A stretch of 64,000 bases of DNA, taken from Anaerolineales bacterium (GTDB lineage Bacteria; Chloroflexota; Anaerolineae; Anaerolineales; Villigracilaceae). The notes under the pieces were generated by a model, which was not told the origin of the DNA, did not search any database, and worked only from the letters and a program-made list of their open reading frames with translations. Made by a program: the position numbers and the translations under genes. Where the stretch lies: contig JADZCC010000039.1 of NCBI GenBank assembly GCA_020851785.1, forward strand, positions 43,710 through 107,709, in the 5' to 3' direction. Of the stretch, positions 7,932-15,033 are shown one piece after another. The number at the start of each line of letters is the position of its first letter. Position 1 is the first letter of the stretch.

Positions 7932-8480
7932 TCAAGCATTTTTGTAGCGTAGGGCCACAGCCCCTGAAGCGAATGTTTTTGAAGCGACTAGATTTAGCCT
8001 AAGGTTCTCTACCGCTTCAAACAAGCGCGGACCTTTTCCTGCAATGATGGGGTGAACGACAAAGTGATATTCGTCAATCAGATTCCATTCTGCAACTTGT
8101 GATGCGAGGTTAAGACTGCCAATGGCGATGTCTTTTCCGGACTGTTCTTTTAATTTCAGGATTTCTTCTCGAAGATTGGAGTGCAGAAGTGTTGTGTTGT
8201 TCCATTCAACGCTTTTCATCGTCCTTGAAAAGACAAGTTTGGGGATGGCATCAAATGCGCGGGCAAATTCGTTGACTGTTTCCGTTTCTGAGCCATTTAC
8301 TGCCACATCGTGCCAGTACGGATACATTAGATGATAGGTATTGCGGCCCAAAATGTGAACGCCTGAATTTCGCAGGAGTTCGGTGAAGTATTCGTGCAGT
8401 TCATCGTCGGTGGCGACCGCTGATTCGTGTCCACAGTAGCCGTCCAGCGAGATGTTGATTCCAAAAGTAACTTTTCTCAT
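7932..8480 (-). CDS. Dihydrofolate reductase family protein (RibD C-terminal domain)
   Basis: A 182-aa single-domain protein of the DHFR/RibD-C fold. The N-terminus has the typical strand and turn V.FGINISLDGY, followed by HILGRNTYHLM (NADPH-binding region), LVFSRTMKSVEW, and GSLNLASQVAEWNLIDEY.F.V.P...G.GPRLF near the C-terminus. Members use NADPH to reduce pterin- or pyrimidine-like substrates; these stand-alone paralogues are mostly uncharacterised and are not housekeeping FolA. An AAGGAG site precedes the ATG. A strong promoter with a palindromic operator lies directly upstream. Confidence 0.85.
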   Translation of the reverse strand: MRKVTFGINISLDGYCGHESAVATDDELHEYFTELLRNSGVHILGRNTYHLMYPYWHDVAVNGSETETVNEFARAFDAIPKLVFSRTMKSVEWNNTTLLHSNLREEILKLKEQSGKDIAIGSLNLASQVAEWNLIDEYHFVVHPIIAGKGPRLFEAVENLRLNLVASKTFASGAVALRYKNA

Positions 8481-8500
8481 GGGAATTTCTCCTTGGCAAA

Positions 8501-8529
8501 ATTGTAGAACTTACGTTCTGTTTCGTCAA
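8501..8529 (-). promoter_or_regulatory. Strong sigma-70 promoter with GAAC-N4-GTTC operator in the spacer
   Basis: On the minus strand TTGACG (8529-8524), a 17-bp spacer and TACAAT (8506-8501). The spacer contains GAACGTAAGTTC (8518-8507), part of a 14-bp palindrome AGAAC-N4-GTTCT ending in the -10 box. GAAC-N4-GTTC matches the core of the LexA box known from Gram-positive bacteria. A dimeric repressor bound here would block the promoter. Confidence 0.6.
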
Positions 8530-8629
8530 GCGGCAACGCGCTGGTTGAATGCCAGGCGCTTAAGTTGTCGCTCCAGAACAAGGTAAACTTTTGCCCTGAC
8601 CTTGCGTCTATCCCCCGGAGGAAAAATCC

Positions 8630-9475
8630 ATGACCCAAAAAATTCTTGCAGTTTTAGCCCATCCAGACGACGAAACCTTTGGCTTGGGCGGCACGATCGC
8701 GTTGTATCGTCAAAGGGGAGTTGAGTTTTATTACGTTTGCGCCACGCGCGGCGAAGTGGGCGCGGCGGACGAGGAATATATGCGAGGCTTCAAAGATACC
8801 GCCGAAATGCGGACGGCTGAACTCATGCGCGCCGCAAAAATCCTTGGCTTGAACGATGTGTTCTTTTTGGGCTATCGTGATTCGGGGATGCCCGGAAGCG
8901 CGGAGAATCAACATCCGAATGCCCAGATCAACCATCCGCTGGATGAAGTGGCGGGGAAGGTTGTCAAATACATCCGCGAGATTCGGCCGGACGTGGTGAT
9001 CACGTTTGACCCGATTGGCGGGTACAAACACCCCGATCATATTCACATCCACAAGGCGACGGTCCTGGCGTTTGAAAAAGCGGACGACGCTTCTTTTCAC
9101 CCGGAAGCGGGCGCGCCTTTCAAGCCGCGGGCATTGTACTATCAGGTTTTTCCGAAGACCCTGCTGAAGATGGGCATTTTCCTTTTGCCAATCTTTGGAA
9201 AAGACCCAACCAAATTTGGGCGCAATGGGGATATCAATTTGAAGGAACTGGTGGAGGTGGATTTTCCCATCCATGTGCGGTTGAGCGTGCGCGCGGTTTC
9301 GGCGATTAAGGAACAAGCCAGCGCGCAACATGCCTCGCAGGGCGGCGCGCAAATGCGCAAGGGCTTGCAGGGACTGGTCACCAAATTGGTCGGCGAAAAT
9401 GAGGATTTTATGCAGGCCTATCCGCCGATCCATGGAAGTTTTAAGCGCCGGCGCGATTTGTTTGACGGGATTTAG
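8630..9475 (+). CDS. PIG-L family deacetylase (LmbE-like)
   Basis: A 281-aa cytosolic zinc-dependent N-deacetylase. The zinc-binding AHPDDE motif is at residues 11-16 and the third ligand is in the HPDHIHIH cluster near residue 130, both intact. The family removes acetyl groups from N-acetylglucosamine conjugates, as in mycothiol or bacillithiol synthesis and GPI precursors; the closer substrate cannot be told. Length and motif spacing resemble MshB/BshB-type enzymes. A GGAGGA site lies 7 nt before the ATG. It stands alone between a divergent gene and a repeat region. Confidence 0.9.
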   Translation: MTQKILAVLAHPDDETFGLGGTIALYRQRGVEFYYVCATRGEVGAADEEYMRGFKDTAEMRTAELMRAAKILGLNDVFFLGYRDSGMPGSAENQHPNAQINHPLDEVAGKVVKYIREIRPDVVITFDPIGGYKHPDHIHIHKATVLAFEKADDASFHPEAGAPFKPRALYYQVFPKTLLKMGIFLLPIFGKDPTKFGRNGDINLKELVEVDFPIHVRLSVRAVSAIKEQASAQHASQGGAQMRKGLQGLVTKLVGENEDFMQAYPPIHGSFKRRRDLFDGI

Positions 9476-9535
9476 CGCGCCAGCCTTGACGAAACCCCCG
9501 CTGGAGAATAAAATGCAAGCCGTTTTAGCGCGTTG

Positions 9536-9626
9536 GCCACAGCGTGGCAAATGTGCGGGAACAGGGTCACAAAATCGCCGGATATGATTATAAGTCGCCA
9601 CAGCGTGGCAAATGTGCGGGAACAGG
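9536..9626 (+). repeat. Two exact 30-bp direct repeats, each with a small hairpin
   Basis: The 30-mer beginning GCCACAGCGTGGCAAATG occurs at 9536-9565 and 9597-9626, offset by 61 bp. Each copy contains GCCAC-AGC-GTGGC, a 5-bp hairpin. They lie in the 264-bp gap before the L25 gene. Two copies with one 31-bp spacer do not make a CRISPR; a dispersed repeat or a duplicated regulatory site is more likely. Confidence 0.75.
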
Positions 9627-9739
9627 ACCAATTTGAATGTTAAAGGCGACGCGGTCGCTTTACAGAAGAATCATTTCATAGGGCGAAGGTAACCAGATTC
9701 CACAAAAGGGTTTAGGTGAGAGGCGTCCGAGGAGTAACG

Positions 9740-10372
9740 ATGGAGAAAGTTGTACTAAAAGCTGAAAAACGCGATGTGACCGGCAAGCAGGTGGGCGCCT
9801 TGCGCCGCGCAGGCAAATTGCCCGCCGTTATTTACGGCCGCCATGTGGAGCCTGTCGCCATTTTGTTGGACGCGCATAGCGCCAGCCTGACGTTGGCCAA
9901 ATTAAGCTCTTCCAGTTTGGTGACGATTGACCTGGATGGCAAGGAATACCCAACCCTGGTGCGCGAAAGACAGCGCAACCCGGTCAAAGGCGTGATCACC
10001 CACGTGGACTTTTTAGCGGTGGATTTGACCGAGAAGATTCGCGCCAGCGTGCGTTTCGCTTTCGTGGGCATTTCCGGCGCGGTGAAAGATTACAACGCGG
10101 TGCTCATTCACGGCATTAGCGCGCTCGAAGTGGAATGTTTGCCGACCGACCTGCCCGAAAAAATCGAAGTGGACATTTCCGCGATGAAACTGGTGGGCGA
10201 TGGCATTCACGTGAAGGACATTACCCTGCCTGAAGCCCTGCGCTTGATTACCGACGAACACGAAATGATCGTGGTGGCGACCGCTCCGAAGGTGGACGCG
10301 GTGGAAGCCCCAGCCGCCGGCGCGACGACCGAAGCCGCCGCCGAAGCTGGCAAAGAAGAAGAGAAGAAGTAA
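9740..10372 (+). CDS. rplY: 50S ribosomal protein L25 (Ctc/TL5 form)
   Basis: A 210-aa protein that binds 5S rRNA in the large ribosomal subunit. The N-terminal L25 domain (about residues 3-90) begins with VVLKAEKRDVTGK and contains LPAVIYGRH; the C-terminal TL5 domain (about residues 95-185) contains VECLPTDLPEKIEVDIS. An Ala/Glu-rich tail ends in EEEKK. This is the long, two-domain Ctc/TL5 form, not the short E. coli form. The start at 9740 follows AGGAG; an in-frame GTG 24 bases upstream is less likely. A strong bidirectional terminator follows. Confidence 0.95.
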   Translation: MEKVVLKAEKRDVTGKQVGALRRAGKLPAVIYGRHVEPVAILLDAHSASLTLAKLSSSSLVTIDLDGKEYPTLVRERQRNPVKGVITHVDFLAVDLTEKIRASVRFAFVGISGAVKDYNAVLIHGISALEVECLPTDLPEKIEVDISAMKLVGDGIHVKDITLPEALRLITDEHEMIVVATAPKVDAVEAPAAGATTEAAAEAGKEEEKK

Positions 10373-10383
10373 TTCAGCCTATA

Positions 10384-10416
10384 AAAAATCCGCCATGCAA
10401 ATGGCGGATTTTTATT
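10384..10416. terminator. Bidirectional intrinsic terminator
   Basis: An 11-bp stem AAATCCGCCAT/ATGGCGGATTT with a GCAA tetraloop, flanked by A and T runs, between the convergent L25 and Nudix genes. The minus-strand gene's stop codon overlaps its edge. Confidence 0.85.
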
Positions 10417-11011
10417 TTAACAATTCCAGCGCTTTTAGAAAATTAACCGTCATGCGGGCCGTTGCGCCCCAGAGCAGTTCGCCGTCATACGGATGATAGG
10501 CAATTACGGATTTTTCCGATTCGCGCATTGCAAATTCCCAATAGTTGTTGCGCTCTGCCAGCCAGAGTAATGGAATGGTAAACACCCGCGCCACTTCCGC
10601 CCCCGCAGTTTTGAACGCATACGGGAAGGGAATGATCCCCACGATCGGCGTCACCAAAAAATGACTAATCGTAATCATGCGGCTGAGCCTGCCCAAAATT
10701 GTCACCGCGTTGGGGTTCATGCCAATTTCCTCATCCGCTTCGCGCAGGGCGGTTTGCTCTGGCGTGGTTTCGCCCGCGTCGCTGGCCCCGCCCGGGAAAG
10801 AGACCTGCCCTTTATGCGCTTCGACCCGGTCGGTGCGGCGCGTGTAGAGGATGTGCCATTCGTTTTGAAAGAATGCCAGTGGAATTAAAACCGCCGCGCT
10901 TCGCAACCGGACTTGAGGCTGGCCCGCGATTTCTGAATAATCTTCCACGCCGACAGCGCTTTGCGCGGCCAGTTGAAGTTTTTCGGCGATACGTTCCGCA
11001 GTGAGGTTCAT
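10412..11011 (-). CDS. Nudix hydrolase, CoA pyrophosphatase-like (NudL family)
   Basis: A 199-aa soluble Nudix enzyme. The Nudix box GGASDAGE...ALREADEEIG is complete (about residues 74-96), with the catalytic READEE glutamates. It is preceded by YTRRTDRVEAHKGQVSFPGG, matching the UPF0035-type signature of CoA pyrophosphatases, which cleave CoA to phosphopantetheine and 3',5'-ADP. It is the last gene of a minus-strand operon, starting 3 bp after the zinc-ribbon gene. The CoA assignment rests on the signature and is not proven. Confidence 0.88.
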   Translation of the reverse strand: MNLTAERIAEKLQLAAQSAVGVEDYSEIAGQPQVRLRSAAVLIPLAFFQNEWHILYTRRTDRVEAHKGQVSFPGGASDAGETTPEQTALREADEEIGMNPNAVTILGRLSRMITISHFLVTPIVGIIPFPYAFKTAGAEVARVFTIPLLWLAERNNYWEFAMRESEKSVIAYHPYDGELLWGATARMTVNFLKALELLK

Positions 11012-11014
11012 GCG

Positions 11015-11560
11015 TCAATCTTGTTCGCCGCGCACCGGGCTTCCGCAATATTCACATTCGGCGGTGATGTCGTCCAGCCATTCCACTTCGTCTGGTTTGA
11101 GGGCGGCTCCGCAGGCCGGGCAATGCGTGGGCAGGTGGGGGGTTGGCGCCGTTTTTTCAGATGCGGCGTTTAATTTGGGCAAGACTGCAAGTAAGGTTTG
11201 GATTTGTTGCGCTTCGTCGGTTAGTCCGTGTTCCTGAAGTTCGGCGCAGATCCGTTCCCCGGCTCGTTGCGCTCGAAAGGCTTTGTCGTATTCCACAAAA
11301 AGTTTCAGCCCCTGTTGCAGGCGCTCAACGCCCAGCTGACTTTCTCCATTTAGAATTCTGGCGCGCCCAGCCTGCAAAAAGAAGAGCGGCGCGCGCGGGC
11401 CGCCCCGCGCCAGCGCGCGTTCTGCAAGTTCTTCAAAGGTTTCGCTGGCTTCGGCAAATTGCCCGTTGAAGAAGAAATGATTGGCGCGTTTCAAAAGCGG
11501 CGGAACTTCCGGCTTGCCCGCTCTTCTAAAACCGCCGCGTGGTGGCCGGCGCTTAAACAT
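11015..11560 (-). CDS. Helical-repeat protein with C-terminal zinc ribbon
   Basis: A 181-aa protein whose middle part (residues 20-125) is helical and TPR-like (KRANHFFFNGQFAEA...F.ELAERA), while the C-terminus holds a zinc ribbon with CPACG and CEYCG knuckles 20 residues apart. The N-terminus is Arg/Gly-rich (FKRRPPRGGFRR). No known function; zinc binding and a protein-protein interaction role are inferred. The start codon overlaps the end of trmI by 8 bp, indicating translational coupling. Confidence 0.75.
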   Translation of the reverse strand: MFKRRPPRGGFRRAGKPEVPPLLKRANHFFFNGQFAEASETFEELAERALARGGPRAPLFFLQAGRARILNGESQLGVERLQQGLKLFVEYDKAFRAQRAGERICAELQEHGLTDEAQQIQTLLAVLPKLNAASEKTAPTPHLPTHCPACGAALKPDEVEWLDDITAECEYCGSPVRGEQD

Positions 11561-12428
11561 TTTGCTCTTCCTGGCTGGATGTCGGTTTCACTTCTTGCAT
11601 GGAGCCAACCCCGGCTTCGTTGGCCAACTCCAAGCCGCGTGGGTCGGCGCTGGGTTCAATCCTGCGGCCGAAAATCAAAAAGCCGGTATGCGCCACCATG
11701 CGATCCACCGGGCGCAGGCGGGAGGGTTCGGGTTTGAAATAGCGCAGGAGGATTTCGCAAACTTCCACGAACGCGAATTTATTTTGGCGCAAGGCGTAGA
11801 GCGTTTTTTCCACCTGATTAAAAGTGGGGATGAGCGTGCAAAAGAATCCGCCGGGCTTGAGCGCGGCGCGCACCTGCCCAATATAGTCATACGGATTCGG
11901 CACGTCGAGGAAGAAGGCGTCTGCGTCGGTTTCGTCGAAACCCAATTGGATGTCGCGCAGTTTGAAGTCCACGCGTTCGGCGAGGCCGATGCGCTCCAAA
12001 TTTTTGCGCGCCAGGTTTTGCATATCCGGGCGTTGTTCGTAGGAAGTCACGCGCCCTTCCGCGCCGACGGCCGTGGCCAACGCAATCGTCATCGAGCCGG
12101 AGCCAGTTCCCGCTTCCATCACCTGCTGGCCGGGCGCAACGCCCATTGAAACAAGGATGAAGCCAATATCTTTTGGATAAAGGATTTGCGTATTGCGCGG
12201 CAGGGCCATGAGGATGTCGCCGAGGGAGGGTTGAAGCAAAAAGAACGGCGCGCCCATGTGGCTGAAGACTTGCGAACCCCAGGTCTTGCCAATCAACTCG
12301 TCGTGTTTGAGTACGCCGCGATGCGTTTGAAAATCTCCGCCAGTTTTGAGCGTGAAGATAAAGTTTTTGTGGCTGAGGCCAACCAATTGCGCAATGTCGC
12401 CCGCGCGGGCAGTGGATGAATAAGTCAT
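11553..12428 (-). CDS. trmI: tRNA (adenine-58-N1)-methyltransferase
   Basis: A 291-aa SAM-dependent methyltransferase that forms m1A58 in the tRNA T-loop. The N-terminal beta domain contains FILTLKTGG-like and THRGVLKHDELIGK segments typical of TrmI. The Rossmann SAM site is MEAGTGSGSMTIALA (about residue 110), followed by YEQRPDM and the catalytic region FFLDVPNPYDY. The C-terminal extension is Gln/Glu/Ser-rich and probably disordered. Third gene of a five-gene minus-strand run, but a TAAAAT box 6 nt before the ATG suggests its own leaderless transcript. Confidence 0.92.
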   Translation of the reverse strand: MTYSSTARAGDIAQLVGLSHKNFIFTLKTGGDFQTHRGVLKHDELIGKTWGSQVFSHMGAPFFLLQPSLGDILMALPRNTQILYPKDIGFILVSMGVAPGQQVMEAGTGSGSMTIALATAVGAEGRVTSYEQRPDMQNLARKNLERIGLAERVDFKLRDIQLGFDETDADAFFLDVPNPYDYIGQVRAALKPGGFFCTLIPTFNQVEKTLYALRQNKFAFVEVCEILLRYFKPEPSRLRPVDRMVAHTGFLIFGRRIEPSADPRGLELANEAGVGSMQEVKPTSSQEEQNV

Positions 12429-12434
12429 ACAGGT

Positions 12435-12440
12435 ATTTTA
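12435..12440 (-). promoter_or_regulatory. -10 box (TAAAAT) for trmI overlapping the upstream stop codon
   Basis: The TAA stop of the PrsW gene (12440-12438) forms the first half of TAAAAT, which ends 6 nt before the trmI ATG. No Shine-Dalgarno is present. Confidence 0.4.
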
Positions 12441-13670
12441 CCCGTTCTCTTTTGGCGTTTCCACGGGCGGCGGCGCGGACTGGACGCGAAGTTTGGAATT
12501 GACGACGAAGATCAGGACAAACATCCCGACGCTTAAGGTCATAATTCCAAAAATGGAAGCGGGCAGAAAATTGATCCACTCCGGCTTGCCGAATAATGGC
12601 CCGCCGCCGAAAATGCTGGCGCCAATCGCGTAGGCGTTCCATAATCCGTGAATGGCAATGACGGCGCCATACGTGAGCGCCAGCCGCCCGAAGCGCTTTT
12701 CTTTGAACGCTCCAACAATGGCATAACCCATTAATCCGGTGAGGAGGATGTGGAGCAGGCTGGCTCCGGCGCGCGCCAGGCCAAGGACGATCCATGCTTC
12801 GGAACTGTCCGCTCCGGCGTTTAAACTTTCGATTAATGCAAACGCGCCGCCGCTGATTATCCCCAGCGCGAAGCCTTGTGTCGGCGTTTCGAGTTTGCGC
12901 GCAAACAGCCAGACGGCCAAAGGCTTGAAGAACTCTTCAATCATCGGTATGAGCAGGGAAAGGTAGCCAAAGATTCCAAGCAACACGCGGGGATTGGTGA
13001 GATACCTCCCCAGCGCAGAAAGTAAGGCCTCTTCATTATTTTCATTGAGCAGTAACTTCCCTACGCGTTGCAGTTCGTGCAGTTTCTCCGGCTGGGAATA
13101 CAGGAACAAGGTTACCCCCAGCCAGATGAGCGCGACCACAAGGACTTCCAGAAAGATCATTATGGCCGGGCCGACGGTGAGACCCAACCCTAGCGCGCCC
13201 CAAATGCGCCAGCGCGGGCCGAGTTCCAATCTACGCAGACCCAGTCCAATAAACAATCCAATTGGCGGAATGATGACCAACAACGTGGCGACCGGCAACG
13301 TGAGCCACGAAACATAGACGTTCTGAACGAGTACGGCTAAGGTTCCAATGCTCAAAGCCACAACGGTCAGGACGATTAAGGTTGGTCCCAGCCAGACGGG
13401 AAACGCAAATTGCAAGGGTTTCTCCGCGGTTGCTTTGTTCGCCGCTTTTTGAAAGACAAACCACGCGCTCATCAGCAGGACGATAAACTCTGCGCCGGCT
13501 GAAAAAGCGATGATCATGCTCGTCACTGGCTGGCTTTGCTTTCCAAGTAAATCCACTAGCGAGATCAGCCCCATCACAAAGGCGACGCTTAGAAAGAAGA
13601 AGATGCCGATGGCGAGGATGACTAAAATTAAGATGGAAGCCCAGTGGGTGGTCGGTTTGGTTTGCATCAT
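12438..13670 (-). CDS. PrsW-family intramembrane metalloprotease
   Basis: A 410-aa multi-pass membrane protein with about ten hydrophobic segments. The PrsW/CPBP-type catalytic signature is present: EEFFKPLAVW (EE pair, about residue 257), GGAFALIESLNAG, RAGASLLHILLTGLMGYA (His, about residue 306) and AIHGLWNA (His, about residue 337). Bacillus PrsW cleaves an anti-sigma factor in the membrane; the target here is unknown. The unusually long N-terminal half (about 220 residues, five helices) lacks motifs. The start overlaps the upstream stop as ATGA. Confidence 0.85.
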   Translation of the reverse strand: MMQTKPTTHWASILILVILAIGIFFFLSVAFVMGLISLVDLLGKQSQPVTSMIIAFSAGAEFIVLLMSAWFVFQKAANKATAEKPLQFAFPVWLGPTLIVLTVVALSIGTLAVLVQNVYVSWLTLPVATLLVIIPPIGLFIGLGLRRLELGPRWRIWGALGLGLTVGPAIMIFLEVLVVALIWLGVTLFLYSQPEKLHELQRVGKLLLNENNEEALLSALGRYLTNPRVLLGIFGYLSLLIPMIEEFFKPLAVWLFARKLETPTQGFALGIISGGAFALIESLNAGADSSEAWIVLGLARAGASLLHILLTGLMGYAIVGAFKEKRFGRLALTYGAVIAIHGLWNAYAIGASIFGGGPLFGKPEWINFLPASIFGIMTLSVGMFVLIFVVNSKLRVQSAPPPVETPKENG

Positions 13671-14899
13671 TGCTCTTTAATTTCCACGCTGATGATTTTA
13701 TCTCCGCTGGGCGCATTGGGATTTTCGGCTAGATTGCGTGGCGTTAATTGTTCGGCCACTTCCAGCCCGCTGATCACCCTGCCGAAAATTGTATACTTGC
13801 CGTTAAGGTCTGGCGCAGGCGCAAAGGTGATGAAGAATTGGCTTCCATTCGTATCCGGGCCGGAGTTAGCCATGGCCACCATGCCCGGCGCGTCAAAAGT
13901 CAGGTCGCTATATTCATTTTTGAAGAAGTAGCCTGGGTTGCCCCATCCTGTTCCGCTGGGGTCGCCGCTTTGGGCCACAAACCCGGGGATGACGCGATGA
14001 AAGGAAACGTTGTTAAACCAGTTTTCCCTGGACAAAAAGAGAAAAGAGTTAACGGCCAAGGGCGCTTGTTTGGCGAATAATTGAATGACGATATCGCCCT
14101 TTTCTGTATGCAGTGTGGCCACGTAATTCTTGGCCGTATCCACCGTAAACGGCGGACATTGAGAAAATTGTTTTCCTCCGAGGGCAATCAACCCCACCGT
14201 ATCGTTCAAGCTGACGTAATCCAGAAGATAGGAAGGTTGAAGCGCGCCGTTGATTAAGATCAGCGGGATGGCCGGCAGGGAGAGGCGATTAATCGCTTCC
14301 ATCGTGGAAACCATCTTGGTCCGGGTTTCTGGAGCATTCAGCGCCGCCTGAAGTTGGTCGCCGTCCAGTCCCAGCGCAATAGCTTCTTTGAGAACCCATG
14401 CGTCAAAATCGTTGGGCGGCAGGGGATTCCATTCCGCTTGTTTGGAGAAGAGCAGGTTGTACATCTCCCAAAATTTTCCCTGCTGATCGGCCGCCAACGC
14501 CGCGATAAAAGCCTTGTCCGATTTATCCAACGCGCCAGACACAGCCAGCGGACGAAAGACGAAGCGCAGGTCAAGCGGATGATTCTTCAAAAGCGCGTCA
14601 ATGATTTGGGCCTGCTCGGCGCACCCCGCCGATTGAAATTCGCAGTATTCGATGATCGTCACCGCCGCGTCTGCGGGGCCGGTGGAAAAATCCGCGCCGG
14701 TGACGGCCGGGATGACGGAATTATCCAAAACCGGCGTAGGCTGAGCGGAAATGGTGGAGCAGGAGACGGCGGCCGTGGGCGTGTAAATGAGGGGCGTTGG
14801 TCCGGCGGTTTCGGTTGGGGGAGTTGCAGTTTGTGTACTACAGGCGCTTAAAAGAAAACCGGCGCAAAGGAAGAGAAGGGCGAAGTAGATAAATCTCAT
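13667..14899 (-). CDS. Lipoprotein fusing a DsbA-like thioredoxin domain to a cyclophilin PPIase
   Basis: A 410-aa lipoprotein: signal peptide and lipobox LLSAC (Cys20), Thr/Pro linker to about residue 60, a DsbA/thioredoxin-4-type domain (about 64-245) and a cyclophilin peptidyl-prolyl isomerase domain (about 258-410; SFHRVIPGFVAQSGDP, GSQFFITFAPAPDLNGKYTIFGRV). Expected to fold proteins outside the cytoplasmic membrane. In the thioredoxin domain the usual CPxC site reads SAGC, so the nucleophilic Cys is Ser90; Cys93 remains and an extra Cys86 lies four residues upstream. It starts a five-gene minus-strand operon and overlaps PrsW by 4 bp. Confidence 0.87.
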   Translation of the reverse strand: MRFIYFALLFLCAGFLLSACSTQTATPPTETAGPTPLIYTPTAAVSCSTISAQPTPVLDNSVIPAVTGADFSTGPADAAVTIIEYCEFQSAGCAEQAQIIDALLKNHPLDLRFVFRPLAVSGALDKSDKAFIAALAADQQGKFWEMYNLLFSKQAEWNPLPPNDFDAWVLKEAIALGLDGDQLQAALNAPETRTKMVSTMEAINRLSLPAIPLILINGALQPSYLLDYVSLNDTVGLIALGGKQFSQCPPFTVDTAKNYVATLHTEKGDIVIQLFAKQAPLAVNSFLFLSRENWFNNVSFHRVIPGFVAQSGDPSGTGWGNPGYFFKNEYSDLTFDAPGMVAMANSGPDTNGSQFFITFAPAPDLNGKYTIFGRVISGLEVAEQLTPRNLAENPNAPSGDKIISVEIKEQ

Positions 14900-14935
14900 C
14901 GAACCGCCTGATACTTTTTTGTGAATGCGGGGTTA

Positions 14936-14990
14936 CGCGGATGCGATAAGGTCGTTCTTTCCGCGTCCGTCAGCGCTCGTCCGCGTCCTA
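14936..14990. repeat. Short TCCGCGTCC direct repeat between two minus-strand genes
   Basis: TCCGCGTCC occurs at 14960-14968 and 14980-14988 (20-nt period), with related GCGG/CGCGG pieces just upstream. It resembles extragenic low-complexity repeats. The rest of the 135-bp gap shows nothing clear. Confidence 0.3.
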
Positions 14991-15033
14991 TTTTGAAACT
15001 ATCAGATAGGGAATGTCTCATGGGAGTCTCTGG

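Noticed and set aside
9536..9626. CRISPR-like repeat-spacer-repeat
   Set aside because: Only two repeats and one spacer, no cas genes in the window, and the repeat has a REP-like hairpin.
8654..9631. 325-codon open frame antisense to the PIG-L gene
   Set aside because: It overlaps an intact conserved enzyme gene, its product is Arg/His-rich without family motifs, and it has no ribosome binding site. It is a codon-bias shadow.
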